NCBI GenBank assembly: GCA_903813345.2 | Contig: CAIIXF020000006.1 | Location: forward strand, 10,110,348 to 10,172,347 | Origin: Owenia fusiformis | Taxonomy: Eukaryota > Annelida > Polychaeta > Sabellida > Oweniidae | DNA length: 62,000 nt | Reading direction: 5' to 3' | Shown here: positions 50,201 to 62,000 of the stretch, piece after piece | Layout of the letters: each line of letters starts with the position of its first letter | Numbering within the stretch: position 1 is the stretch's first letter | The notes under the pieces: generated by a model | Told to the model about the DNA's origin: nothing | What the model saw: the letters and a program-made list of their open reading frames with translations, nothing else | Database searches by the model: none | Program-made: the position numbers and the translations under genes

Positions 50201-53200
50201 ACAAGTACACTGAGTAAGTTATGATATAAATTGACTGTTACTGATTAATTTCAAATTCAATGATCTCTTGCAATGCTGAGAAAAACACTGTATGGATAAA
50301 TCTGATAGAATTGAAATTTGATTTTTTGAAACAGGGAAGTGCATTTGCCTGAATTATGATATTTTGAAAAAATATTTAAAGTTAAATAGAGAAAATTTTG
50401 CATTTTTTAGTTCTTATAAATTTTCTTAGAGGTTTGAAAATATAGGTTGGGATTTGATGAAAAAGAAAAGCATTCTTGTTCTATTTGTTATTTAGGGTAA
50501 AAGGTCCAAAGGTAAGGATCACCATGAAGAGTAATATTCCCCCTTCATTTTTCACATTTATATATGAGGCTATATAGGTCAGCGTGGTAGGTGTGAAATG
50601 ATTTACGACCCGAGCTGTCACAGGCATCGGTCGTTGGGGCAAGGCTGCTAAACTGTAATATACAGTCTATACTAGGCAGAGGGTAGTTTATAACTAGACT
50701 CTGCTCGCAGTCGCAGGGTATATGTTGGACGCAATCTTTTTAAAAAGCATGCAAATGTTTCCCTTACAAGCAATTTTTTTGATGGTATCTGATCAAATAT
50801 AAAAGTTATTAAAGTTTTAAGATTCAGAAATGTCAAAATCCTCAGAAATAAAAAAGGGATGTCTCTTTTTGCAAGATTTTTTAAAATTGAAGGATTAACT
50901 TGAAATGAAGTTATAACAGTTGTAACAGAAAGTAAGCGTTGGCATTGAATGATGAGAGCAAACTCCTCAATAGTCTTTGTTGGCTATTTAAGTTTGTTAT
51001 TTAGGACTTAATTCTATAATGTTTTTAATAAAAATGGTTGAAGAGGAACTTAACTTCAACCTTGAGTATTATTGGCTCTGTCCTTTAAATGTTTCATAGA
51101 GAAATAGTTGTGATAGTATCAAGTGTCTTTAAAATATTTCTTATACTTTTTGACAGGCTCATAGAGATATAGTTGGTTTTATTGGAGCAATGAATGATGC
51201 AGTTAAGAACAAAACATTACGTTCTGAGTTCCCAGTCTCTGAGGTAAGGATATTATGCATATCATGCAGCCTTATATTTGTCTGGTACTTTGTCAAAACG
51301 TGTACCCATCAATTGATACATTATATGTTACATGTAGATAAGTATGTTCTTGGCAAAACTTTTTTATCAAGACCAAACTACATGTAGGTCAACTTTTGAT
51401 CTGATAAAATGTTAATTTTTCTCTCACCCTTTCAATATTTTTAACTGAATCTTGCAATGTAGATTGATGAGAGTAATGCACTTAGTAATAATCTTTAAAA
51501 TAAAGTCAAATTCTTGTATTACTAGCTAATGACTGTAAAAATGGAAGAGCTAGAGTTGAACTTTGAACTTCATATAATTTATAATCATATGATATCTTGT
51601 TGAATTGATCTTTTCTGAAGTTCTGCAGCAATTTTGAATTATTAGATGGAAAAACACCCCAAATTCAATCATATTTTTCTAGATGCAGGGTTTAACTTTA
51701 TTACATTGTCTTTCCATGAATTTAAATATTATTTTCTTTCCAGACAGTGTCAAAGTTAGTAAGTGTTTTGGAAACACTCTCTGGTTATGTTGATGAAGTT
51801 CCTCCTTGTGAACAGCCCCAACGGTTTGGTAACAAATCCTTCCGTGATTGGTTCTCCAAGATGAAAGATGTAAGTTAAAACTGTAAGTCCTTGTATGCAA
51901 AATTATGATTTTTGTTATTTCACAAATGATGTTGATTTTCTTACTATTCTTTTGATGTGAATTACAATGGAAATTCATTTAGAAATAAATACAGTATGTA
52001 TATTTCGGATATATACAAGTTGTATATGTTTTACACTAAACAATATTTGTCAGGCCCGAAGCCAGGATTTGCCAAGGGGGGTTCAGTTTTCAAAAATTTC
52101 CAGGGGGGATGCACATTTGACAATTTTGGCCCAAATATGGCTAAAATCACTTGAGAAGTGCTCAGAATGGCGAAAACCCTGCGAACCCCCCCTGGCTATG
52201 GGCCTGTTAGCTGGGCTTTCAATAGCAGGGGGCGAGTGTTCGAAATCGCCGTTCGTTAGAGTTGTTAAGTTTTGGGGGAAAATTAAAAGTCTTCTATAGA
52301 CTATCCTTTATTTTATTCAGTGATCTTGTTTTGCACTTCTTTTTTGTCTATAATTTGTACCTCAGTTTAGAACTGCAATGGAACTCACTATAATCGTAAA
52401 GATCACTTGATCTCATTATAGTATATAGTAAACACCGTCTAATTTTTTACCTGTTTGGGCTATGCATTTTAGATCACTATCTGACCACTATCATGTGCAT
52501 GATAATTCAAATTCCAACCTTTGGTATAATCAGAGTTGGTTATTTTCCACTGGACATGCAGTTACATGTATGATTGATACAACTCTGTCCAACCAGTCAC
52601 AGTACAGTCTTTCCAATGGGTGTAAAATTGTGTTAATCAGTTAAAGGCCCCATATGAAGTTTAAACCACTTTGGCTTATATTGTTGTCTTATCCAATGTT
52701 ATCAAAGTGTGAAATGTGAAACTTTTCATTAATTGCAAAAATGTTTTAGAAGGACTTTTAGTTCAAAATTTCGTGAATTTATTTAAAACTAACTTTAAGA
52801 GGTCACACTTATCCTTTAAAGCGATAATTCACACCGATGCATAGCAATCATCCTCACTTGTTTTTTTGCCGACAAAATCAAGAAAATTGGGTGATAGATG
52901 AGCGAGAAATGACCTCATCCATGCATGAAAGTGGTTCAGGGAAAGATGCATTTCAAAATTTTAATTCTCATAGAAACCAATGGTAAAATAATTTTAAAAA
53001 CATAATATATTCATCCTTTTAACCTGGTTAGACAGTCAAAATTGGTTTATTTTTTAAGTTTAGCATATTTAGAAAAGATTGACATTGAAAAATTTTGCCA
53101 CCTAAGTGATGTCACGATGTGGTCACTTATAACATTTTATTTTTAACATAGTGTGTCCGTTGTTCAATCTTTATATTGGTGTTAAAAAGATATAGAGGTT

Positions 53201-56200
53201 CTTATATGAGTACCTGTGCAAGATCGTCCATTCTTGATGAGCTTTCATAATTCTTCTTTATCGAGTCGCAGACGAGATAAAGAAACATTATCAAAGCAAC
53301 TGTCGGATAAATTATGAATGTAGTTTCGCACAGGTGTCAACAGAACCAAACAGTAAACCCCGCTTTCCCGAACCTGAGTTTCCAGGATTCGCCTTGCATG
53401 CCTTCGACTCTTTCTCAAGATTTGGGCCCTATATTGTACCCCTACCTTATCATCCTGGTGTCTTGTTAATAACACCCTTGTAATTACAATGCGAAGTTAC
53501 TTAAGCATGATAAAAAGTGTATGTGTGGATGGGGGGGGGGAGGTTTGACCCCCCACTTACCAAAAGCTGGGACATGTATACCTTTATATACTCAACTGGC
53601 CAAGTATTAACAGTACAAAAGGGAGAAAAAAATCCATCAGGTCCATAATTCTACACGTTCACTTACAAGTTTAAAAAGCGTTTATCTTAAATTTATTTAG
53701 AACTACGCCTTTGTACCAGCGACACACTTTCACTGTAACACAATAACGAAAATTGCAACTTTAGGATCTTGAAAAAAGTTGCAATATCCTTCCTGGTTAG
53801 AATAGGTTTCCACGTACAACTAAAAACACTATATGAAATGTATATACACCATCAAAACAAATATATGCTTTCTTCCATTCTGATACTCATAGCATCTTTC
53901 TGTTTCACCTGAAACACAGGGCTGAGAAGAAATGAGATGTCATGGTTTATCATGATGGCTTTCTTCGAAAATACATAATGCGGGCCCGGGAATGCGGGAT
54001 GTCACATTCATTGCAACACACCTTGCAACACTGTCTTATGAGGGTAATTTCTTATATTGAGAAATTTATCATCTATTGAAATTAAATACTTGTAGCTTCA
54101 AAAAGCGAATTTGTTTGAGCAGTCCTAGCTCGACATATTATAAAGAAAACAATATTTACAACATGGTATTCTTAGTTGACTGTTCAATTTGGAATTTCGA
54201 AGCTTAGCCAAACATCAGCTTTCTAACAAAGATCATCAAAAAAGGATTTTATCAAAGTCTTCCATGCAAATGAAGGTGCGAATTCACATTAACAAATTAA
54301 TATAAGATCCACAATATGTTATCAAATGGTTAAATGCGCAAAATGTGTAGATATGTTTTCCTTAATAATGTGTGAGGAGGCCTTTCAGGCAATTTTCGAA
54401 AACGTAGTGAGAACAAGTTTGGTGTAGAGGGGATGGGGATATCTCCCACCTCGGTGTCTCTCTAATGCCTAGGCCACATATGCATCGGGCGCCGGCCTCG
54501 ACAAAAATTATGTAATTCAGCAATTTTAGTTACAAAACATGAAGGTACATACAGATTTTGATTTATATCAAAAGTGTTCAATTCAACAGGTGCATTTGGA
54601 TTTGTGAAATGCAACCTGTGTAGGGGTAAGTTATCTTATAAAAGGTAAATGACATTCTATATAAGTTGCCCTAGTCATTCCAAAGTTCCAGGTGTTATTT
54701 TGTGGAGCCCATGTCTTGCCACATCACATGACTTTGCCAAACCTTGGACATCTTTCTTTTAGTCCATGGACTCTAAAATAACAAGAATTTACATTGTCGG
54801 GAGTGTAAAATTGGTTATTTTGAATGCCGCCTCTTATATTTTTCATCTGCCTCTTGTACACAAAGTACCACTGGTTAGTAAGCAAAATCTTGGATGAATA
54901 AACTACAGTATAACCAAGTAGTATGGAAATCCTACTACTGAGGGAATTATGTACACATGTTTTGAGATGAATCTAATTCTTGCCTTCTACCACTCACTGA
55001 GCACTCATAATCTCTTAACAGTTAAATATTAGAATACTGATATTATTAAAGTTGACAATACATATACATGTACATGTATTTAAATTCTCATATTGTGTTC
55101 ACAAAATGGTTTTATCATTTGAATGTTTTCTTTTAGAATATAGAAGAACTACTTAAAGAAGCCCTTCCATTAAAATTCCACCCAGCTATTGTAGAAGTAT
55201 CAGTTTATCTCATAGAAAGTATGGGGAATAATACTAGAATCGACTATGGGACAGGTGAGAAAATTTTTGTTACACGTATCTGTTTACTTTGAATTATTTT
55301 TGAAGAAACTGATTCACTGACATAGAATGGAAGAAAAATGAAAGAAAACCCCTTAATACCTCATACAGTTGCAATACTGTGAAACCTGTATATTCAAAGG
55401 CCTCTTTAATCTGAACAGTTTTTCTTGGTCCCAAATTTGTTATCTCCTATTAGACAGGTTTTACTGTATACGTTTTTATCACTCAAATACTTTCATTTGA
55501 ATTTCCTGCCATTTACATGTACTGTTATTATCCCTTTAAGTCACAAATAAAATTTTCACAAGACCTTAGGATAGTTTTCCCTGTACAGGTTACCCACCTT
55601 TGTTCTTAATACCGAATCCATTTTTCATCATCTCACTTATTTCGTCGCATGATACTTCTGATATTCCATTTTGCCTAGAAATTATTTCAAAATATACTGA
55701 ATAACCTACCCAGTATGTGTTTCTCTGACAGACTGAAAAACATGTCAATCTGGAAGCTTGATTTATATTAGTGCTTCAGGAACAAAATGTAATTCATTCA
55801 TTCCCTGAAAAAATTCTGTGAAAATCGTTATACATGTATCAGTATAAAAAATATGGACATATTTTATGTACATCATATATACTCCATATGAAATAACAAC
55901 AAAACAAAAAATAACTGAAAACACACAGCAGTAATCTGTAGGGTCGGTTACAGGCAAAGCAGTCATAACTATAACTTTGACATCAGGCTTCCAGACATCC
56001 CATAACACACATCCTAAGTCCTGTCAATGTACAAGTGAGACCATAATTGCAAAACATTCTTATTTACTGCTTTATTATGTTTTCTTTCAGGCCATGAGCT
56101 GTCATTTATTGCCTTCTTGTGTTGTCTTTATAAGATAGGAGCCTTTGTGGAATCAGATTCAGTAGCTGTTGTATTTAGAATTTTCAATGAGTGAGTACAA

Positions 56201-58200
56201 ATTGTAATTTATTTGATTGCATAATTTTTTTATTTTTCTGTGTTTTTTATGGTCATTTATTTCTTCAGAACAGAATAAGCATTTCAATATACAAAGTGTG
56301 ACTGTTTCTATACAATATATAAATAGTGACTGTTACAATATGAATAGTAACATACATGTATTTTTATTGTCGCACTCTTGGGTGATATCTTGGATCTCAG
56401 TTTGTTTTTTGTTTGTTTTAACAAGTACATGTACATTACATGTATTATTATACTGTAATTACGCTATAATAAATTCTGTTACAGGTATTTAAAGTTAGTG
56501 CGTAAATTGCAGTTGACATACAGAATGGAACCTGCTGGTAGTCAGGGTGTCTGGAGTTTAGATGATCACCAGTTTGTACCATTTATATGGGGCAGTGCCC
56601 AGCTTCTAGGTTTGTATCATGAACAATTACTTCCTATATTGCATCATGCTCAATGTTGCTACAATTTAACATGATTACTTGATTGTATAATATAAGTAGC
56701 GCATCCTCTCATTCAAAAATGCCCTTAAAAATGTTTGTTCAAACAAGTGAAAAAATTCCATCAATTTTGGTTCATTAAATTTATTTTTATTACACAGAAA
56801 CCAGGCCCATAGCAAGCTTTTACCAAGGGGGTTCACTTTTCAAAAAGTCCCAGGGGGTCTATATTTGACAACTCTTGCCCAAATTCCCTTGAAAAGTGCT
56901 CAGAATGGTGAAAAACTGCATGATTTTGTAAGATTTTTTTTTTAGATATACAGATATTTTATTTTTACTATTTTGTGTTTCAGATCATCAAAGAATCAAA
57001 CCTAAGGCATTCACAGATCCTGATATTTGTCTCTCCTTTTCAAAAGACTTCATGTTTCTCGGCAGTATCGAACATATAAATAAGGTAAGATATTTTTGTT
57101 CCATCAAGGTATAGATCCCAATTATTAAATTTTAATTAGAAAATCTTAGTTGAATTCTTGTTTTCTGAAAACTTCCATAAGATTATAACTTTTTATCTCA
57201 TTTTAAATGCTTATAAATGAAAAAGGATCAACATAAAAATGATAACTAAAGTTTTATTGTAAATTGTTGTCAGACAGCTTGCAGTTTCAATTTTTACTTT
57301 AATTTATTTCATAGTCTCTAGAATACAGCATTAATCATGTGCTGTTATTGCGTTTTATGAGTAATAGGAGATTAAGCAAATTAGGCAGAATTAAATATAA
57401 TTTCTAGGAATTTCCAGTTTTTACAATATCGTCATTTTTTACTGTAGTAATTACATTTTATGAGCAATAGGATATTTCCATAATTAAGAAATTCATGAAT
57501 TTCCAATTTTACACAGTTGTTTTATAAAGAAATGTTGTATGTTACTTTCTGCCTGTTGAGTCACTCTGTGTGTATTTCTAGTAAATGATCTAAGCATTTA
57601 TCTATGATTGATAAATGATGAGACCATACTAGTTGCATTGTATGCAGCTAACACAGTGTTTTTATTGGCCAGTAATAACGATACATGCCATGACTACTTG
57701 CGCATACAGTTTATTATTAAGGTATTGAGTCATTTATGTTCTTGCAGGTAAAAACAGGTCCATTTGCTGAGCATTCTAACCAACTTTGGAACATAAGTGG
57801 AGTACAGAAATGGGAGAAGGTCAATTCAGGGTTAATGAAGATGTATAAAGCAGAGGTAAGATGGAATATACACTGTAATTATGTATTGTGCATCCTAGGG
57901 TCTCCAGGAGCTTGTATAAGTCTCCTGCATCCCATTGTGTCTCCATTGATGAAAATTGATATGGGCAAAGTTGTCCATACTTCTTAGGCATCTATGTCTA
58001 TAATTCATTAAGTCTTTTCTCAATCATGTTTGACATGATAAAGAACTTATGATTACACACTAGGGGACCAGTTTTAGTTTCCCCTTGACCAGAATAATTC
58101 ATTAAAATATTACTTTATTGCTTTCCAGGTTTTAGCCAAACATCCCGTAATTCAACATTTCTTATTTGGATCATTGATGTCCATTAATCCTGCTACTTGA
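47215..58200 (+). CDS. PTPA: Serine/threonine phosphatase 2A activator, complete 10-exon gene
   Basis: Prolyl isomerase-like chaperone that activates the PP2A catalytic subunit in cytosol and nucleus. Coding exons: 47215-47233, 50097-50194, 51157-51243, 51744-51869, 55137-55254, 56091-56190, 56485-56609, 56984-57084, 57748-57855, 58129-58200. Phases fit throughout (954 nt, 317 residues; human about 323). Exon 1 is only 19 nt (MAAETS plus one base). I chose it because its donor CCG|GTAAGG is strong, the split codon GGT joins exon 2 in phase, and it lies at the CRAT promoter. Family motifs seen: RIDYGTG (144-150), [10 protein letters not shown] (195-204) and [16 protein letters not shown] (260-275). 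Exon 2 gives [12 protein letters not shown], matching the conserved family N-terminus. A polyadenylation signal AATAAA lies at 58522. Exons 2-10 are certain; exon 1 is a very good inference. Confidence 0.96.
47640..48901 (+). mobile_element. 3' end of an L2/CR1-like LINE, split by a MITE
   Basis: Before the insertion the frame reads [20 protein letters not shown]. After it, [19 protein letters not shown]. This is the Cys-His motif typical of the end of L2/CR1-type ORF2. An A-rich tail at about 48891-48901 closes the element. Only the 3' end is present (5' truncation), in PTPA intron 1. Confidence 0.75.
47786..48406. mobile_element. 621-bp inverted-repeat element inserted in a LINE
   Basis: Imperfect arms of over 200 bp; outer ends TACTTACTGCG and complement-like CGAAGTGAGTAACC. 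TTTGTGT flanks it at 47779-47785 and 48407-48413. Removing the element and one flank rejoins the reading frame of the interrupted LINE exactly, which proves the insertion. A 7- or 8-bp duplication suggests hAT-like, but this is unsettled. Confidence 0.88.
48902..50096. other. PTPA intron 1, downstream part
   Basis: Contains a short palindrome at about 49549-49575 (ATAAATTTATGTTAGTCTCA with its inverted copy). It also shares GCTAGAGACTCGAGTAAG with 46826, hinting at an old repeat. No coding exon was found. Confidence 0.5.
49071..49076 (-). other. Candidate alternative first coding exon of CRAT (Met-Lys)
   Basis: On the minus strand inside PTPA intron 1, ATGAAG is followed directly by a consensus donor GTGAGT (49070-49065). 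Spliced to CRAT exon 2 it would be in phase (Met-Lys then VKELKP) and would replace the mitochondrial start. Only the ATG, donor and phase are seen; a six-base match can arise by chance. Confidence 0.2.
52051..52206. mobile_element. 156-bp MITE with CAGGCCC ends
   Basis: CAGGCCCGAAGCCAGG at the left and CCTGGCTATGGGCCTG at the right form imperfect terminal repeats. A partial copy lies at 56812-56925. No clear target duplication was found. In PTPA intron 4. Confidence 0.65.
52810..53200. repeat. Dispersed repeat, copy in PTPA intron 4
   Basis: Reverse-complement partner of 26800-27720, more compact, running from ATAATTCACACCGATGCATA to GGTGTTAAAAAGATATAG. Confidence 0.65.
53230..55136. other. 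PTPA intron 4, distal part
   Basis: No coding exon, terminal repeat or RNA gene recognised. A G-run at 53530-53540 and a GC-rich spot near 53985 are isolated. Confidence 0.5.
56812..56925. repeat. Partial copy of the CAGGCCC MITE
   Basis: Begins CAGGCCCATAGCAAGC and follows the 52051 element through GAAAAGTGCTCAGAATGG before losing homology. In PTPA intron 7. Confidence 0.6.
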
Positions 58201-58521
58201 CAAACACTTAATTTAAGAACAATACAACAACCAGCTTGCTACAGAGTGGGAAATGTTCTATTTTGCCTTTGCTCATAAACAGTTGGGTTATAAGGGTTAT
58301 GACTACTGTACAGCAGAATGTAGCACTACACATGAAGTGTTGGAACAAGTTATTTCCATAGAATTGCTTCAAACAGGCTACTTCATAGGAACTGAATGAA
58401 CTCCAGCATACAAGGAATGACCATATCTTTCATGCTGTGTATAATGTGTAGGACGAAAATAAGTTTCTACTTGTATCTATAAAATACAAGTTGAATTCAA
58501 ATGTGACTAATTTCATGAGGC

Positions 58522-58527
58522 AATAAA
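58522..58527 (+). terminator. Probable PTPA polyadenylation signal
   Basis: AATAAA lies 322 bp after the PTPA stop, followed within 30 bp by T/G-rich sequence as expected of a cleavage region. Confidence 0.6.
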
Positions 58528-59119
58528 ATTTGAATTACTGTAATTGTGAGTTGTTTTCGTTCTTGGTTTGGTGTGTCATATGGACTACAACATTGTTAAA
58601 GGATTTAAGCCAGACTCGATGCATTGTGTGCTGAATCATTCCTCCTGAAGGTGTAGTTTTCACATCTGCATGACCACACAGCGGAAATGCAAAGTTAAGG
58701 AAACAAAGCTTGAGTGGAATGATAGATTACAAAAGGTGTTCATTGCACTTGCCAAATTAAAGTTTTGATTCATTATATTGTGCATCTTCATACAATATAT
58801 TGGTGCTCCTTGTTTGGAATTTGAATATTTTGAAGAAAAATAGGCCTCTCCTAAAAGCAAGGTTTTTCACATGAGAAAGGCAAGGTTTCCATATGTGGCA
58901 CTTTGGCACTTCCATTTGGCCTTACAAAACTCTGTTAGAAAACCGTACTGTAATGTGGAACTCCATGCAATCAGGTTATTTTCCTCAAATTGTTCCCTTT
59001 CAGACAAAACACTTACATTATCACCATCATTTTTGGAAAATTGGTCCAAAACTGCAGACAATTTAGTTTTTCTTTGATAATGTGTACCACCTCAAATAAA
59101 TCTCAAATTTACCCAGGTA

Positions 59120-59282
59120 CAGTAAAACCTGTCTTAGTGAACATTTCTGTCTAGTTAACATTCTCAGCACATACTCCACTGAGTTCTGTTTAAAATTGCC
59201 TCTCTGAAGTGAACATCTTATCTTCCAATAGTGAGCACATTTCTTTGGGTTTATAGGTGTTCACTGTACACAGGTTTTACTG
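59120..59282. mobile_element. 163-bp MITE with CAGTAAAACCTG ends
   Basis: Terminal repeats CAGTAAAACCTGTCTTAGTGAA and an imperfect complement at 59250-59282. TA precedes the left end but is not kept at the right. Copies of its GTGTTCACT part occur near 40495-40600. Confidence 0.6.
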
Positions 59283-59997
59283 CAAACATCATATTTTCTG
59301 ATATTGTGAAGCCAAATTGTAACACAGAATGGGGACCACCATATTGAACTTCAGCTATAAAGATGGCTGTGTCAATATATTTTAACTTGAACTGCAATGT
59401 GAGGAAATGTGTTCAATGAAATCAATGGAAATGAAATCAAAGATTGTTATATTGTTTTGTGAATAAAGTTCCTTAAAAAATTGAGCTTCAAGGGAAGTTG
59501 AGAGAACACCTGATGAAGAAATTGCATGATATGGCCTACAAAGGGTAAATTAAAATTGTAGATTAAATTTCTACAGAATGTTTATTTTTGTGAAAGAAAT
59601 AAATGTGGATAGCACAAACAACATAATAGAATATATAATAATAAAATCCCATATGGCAGACATTTTGAGGCAAAAAACATGGGCACTTTGACCAGACATA
59701 ACTTGAAAAACTAATCCAAAATTGGTGTTAAAATATTTTTTGGAACACCATGGTGTCATTAATTCTATACGCAAGCTTTCCATTGGTGTATTAACTGAGC
59801 ATACACGAGCGCACTGTACTGGTTACCCTATATATACCATTGATCATGAGACTGATATTGTGCAATTCAGTAAGCTGGGTTTTTTAATAAAGACCAGTAG
59901 GCTACAGTGGGGTTGATGATATTAATTATCTGCTTGTTATTGTTGTTTATTGTGTATTCAATTGAAATGAAAAATAAAAAAACATGGGCATATGCTT

Positions 59998-60090
59998 TTT
60001 TATTATCCCATCGAAGTTCGGAGGGATATAGGGAACGCCTCCGTCCGTCCGTCCGTACGTCTGTCCGTCCGTACGTCCGTCCGGGCAATA
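59998..60090 (-). repeat. Inverted copy of the (GGAC)n dispersed repeat
   Basis: TTATTATCCCATCGAAGTTC followed by GGAACGCC and a (CCGT)n tract is the reverse complement of the end of the repeat at 32900-32995. Confidence 0.7.
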
Positions 60091-60299
60091 ACTCAAATAC
60101 CGTTGGTCCGATTTTGTTCATATTTTGTACACATATACCCTATGAGGGTAGAAGTTCTGCTCGAAAGCCGATTTTCAAAATGGCCACTCATTTCAAAATG
60201 GCGGCCATTTTAGTGCCGATTTTACAGTAATTTAGGTGCTATATGTAAAACTGTAATAGCAATATGTTTTAAATGTAAAAAAATTATAAGGGGCATTAA

Positions 60300-60960
60300 T
60301 AATGCTACAAATGTAGATATTAAAGAAGCATATGGCAGCCATCTTGAAAAATGGCAGCCTTTACTCGTCATTTTACAATTTTTGCTGTAACTCAAAAAAT
60401 AGTGGAGCGATTTTGTTCATATTTGGTATGTGAATACTATAAGCATTGCACACTGTCTAAAGACACTTTTGGTAGAAGGCGGCCATTTTGAAAAATGGCC
60501 ACCATTTTAACGTATTTTTCTATAACTCGAAAAGTAGTGGAGCGATTTTGTTCATATTTGGTATGTGAATACTATAAGCATGGCACACTGTCCTATGACA
60601 CTTTGGGTAGAAGGCGGCCATTTTGAAAAAAAATTTGAAAAATGGCCGCCATCAGCCATTTTAACGTATTTTACTATAACTTGAAAAGTAGTGGAGCGAT
60701 TTTGTTCATATTTGGTATGTGAATACTATAAGCATGGCACACTGTCTATTTCTAATGACACTTTTGGTAGAAGGTGGCCATTTTGAAAAATGGCCTCCAT
60801 TTTAACGTATTTTACTATAACTCGAAAAGTAGTGGAGCGATTTTGTTCATATTTGATATGTGAATACTTTAAGCATGGCACATTGTCTAATAAAACTTTG
60901 GGGAGTAGTCGGCCATTTTGAAAAATGGAAACCATTTTTATGTGTGTTATTTTACAAGTA
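60300..60960. repeat. Tandem repeat of about 140 bp, four copies
   Basis: GTGGAGCGATTTTGTTCATA recurs at about 60401, 60537, 60691 and 60832, each followed by a TATGTGAATACTATAAGCAT block and by AAAATGGCC-type words that are self-complementary. Spacing varies from 136 to 154 bp. It directly follows the (CCGT)n tract. Confidence 0.8.
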
Positions 60961-61651
60961 CATGTGTGATTTTTCAAAAATTTTAGAGGTGGCTACTTAA
61001 AAGCATATTATTTCTTCTGATAACAACTTGGCTAGTGAGCAACCATTTTGAAAATGGTGGCCTTTCTGGTGTGTTGTTTTATGATATTTGCTATTCGTTT
61101 GTAAAAATGCCAGCCATTTCTGTTCGATGGGATTCGCTACGCTTTGGCGTTGCTGTTGTTCTGGTTGTAATTGACATTGTTGGATAAGTAAAATATTAAT
61201 TTCAAAATCTTGATCTCCCAAATATCAATTATGTTAAGCATTCTTCAGCTCACCCACATACTGTAATACACCAAATATGTACAACAAATATATGATATGT
61301 ACACCAAATATATACACCAAATATGTTGATTGCAAAATTGGAAGTGTGATAAAAATAACTTTCAAGGGAATAATAATTAAATGGTTTTTATGACATGATA
61401 ATAACTAGAAAAATCTATTACAATTATTGAGTGTCAATTGCATAATGGGATTATTAATTATGTAATCGAGTAAAACAATTTAAACACAATTTATCAAGAG
61501 GCAAAATAATGATTCAATGGGTCTTATGTTCATAATAATAAGTACAAAAAAAAATTTCCAAATAACAATTACATAATGGGAATAATAATCAAGTAAAACA
61601 AATGGTAATATTGACTTTTGAAAGTAACTATTTAAAAAACAACTTATCAAC
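60961..61651. other. AT-rich spacer next to the orphan exon
   Basis: Short tandem of ACACCAAATATGT words at 61265-61325 and many AATAAT words; nothing coding recognised. Confidence 0.45.
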
Positions 61652-61754
61652 CTTTAAATAATACAGATAATCTCCTATTCCGTTTATTTCATATCCTTCA
61701 TAGAAAACTGGATTCAAATATAAAAACCTAGCATCTGGTATCTGATCAAAATCA
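61652..61754 (-). CDS. Orphan internal exon of an unidentified gene
   Basis: A 103-nt exon with acceptor TTTTTGCAG and donor AAAG|GTTGAT (weak at +4/+5). It reads 34 open codons rich in aromatic residues, including FLYLNPVFYEGYEINGIG, a composition expected of real conserved protein rather than chance AT-rich sequence. The rest of the gene would lie beyond the window (5') and toward PTPA (3'), which would make it convergent with PTPA. I do not recognise the protein. Confidence 0.45.
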
Positions 61755-62000
61755 CTGCAAAAACACAAGTAAGCAATGGTAAGTGCAGGAATTAGAAGTT
61801 ACATCTTTGATAACAAAAGTTTTATCTAAAGCTACATTTGTGTCATATTAGTATTTTCATTCTAAAATTTACAAACATTGAGGTTAGCCTACAATTAATT
61901 ACTGCATAATATAAAACAAATATCGATTCTCTAAATGTATACAACACATGACTTTTTATACAGGCCATTGATAAAAAATTAATCATTTGATGAAATAATG

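Noticed and set aside
53245-53475. Minus-strand 76-codon frame with basic composition
   Set aside because: No homologous motif and no neighbouring exons; it lies in a PTPA intron beside a dispersed repeat.
58867-59077. Open frames on both strands near 58870-59077
   Set aside because: Each is about 65 codons with no splice support or recognised motif. The word composition looks like a dispersed repeat in the PTPA 3' flank.
1-62000. CRISPR array, bacterial operons, rRNA or tRNA genes
   Set aside because: Spliced animal genes dominate. The direct repeats here lack unique spacers, and no tRNA cloverleaf or rRNA sequence was recognised by eye.

Overview
This is nuclear DNA of an animal, most likely a marine invertebrate. 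A lophotrochozoan such as a mollusc or brachiopod is my guess, but the phylum is not proven by the sequence. It is AT-rich, genes are cut into short exons with GT-AG introns of up to about 10 kb, and introns and spacers are packed with transposon remnants, foldback elements and tandem repeats.

The backbone is a divergent gene pair. Carnitine O-acetyltransferase (CRAT) lies on the minus strand as 14 phase-consistent coding exons (47095 down to 11717, 632 residues, ending in the peroxisomal signal AKL). The PP2A activator PTPA (PPP2R4) lies on the plus strand as 10 coding exons (47215 to 58200, 317 residues). Their start codons are only 119 bp apart and share a promoter with an NRF1-like and an ETS site. 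The same two genes are head-to-head neighbours in human, so this is deep microsynteny around a bidirectional promoter.

Two plus-strand genes sit inside CRAT introns, antisense to it. One (28479-31273) encodes a single-pass mucin-like membrane protein built on 14-residue Thr/Ser repeats. The other (38905-40259) encodes a small secreted Cys-rich precursor with dibasic processing sites. A further plus-strand gene fragment (5432-7243) encodes an acidic repeat protein I cannot name. One orphan minus-strand exon lies at 61652-61754.

The most striking feature is in CRAT intron 9. A minisatellite of about 31 copies of a 51-bp unit (15862-17460) is an amplification of the 3' end of CRAT coding exon 9 together with its own 5' splice site, so most units carry a near-perfect GTAAGT donor. 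Next to it, intron 7 is almost filled by a 3.3-kb inverted duplication of decayed gene copies, and intron 10 holds an 831-bp palindromic element.

Region by region: 1-1650 gypsy-type LTR remnant; 1725-2860 broken mariner; 2940-4060 decayed ORFs; 5432-7243 acidic-repeat gene; 7244-11700 duplicated spacer; 11717-47095 CRAT with its nested genes and elements; 47096-47214 shared promoter; 47215-58530 PTPA, with an L2/CR1-like LINE split by an inverted-repeat element in intron 1; 58531-61650 repeats, including a roughly 140-bp tandem array; 61652-61754 orphan exon.
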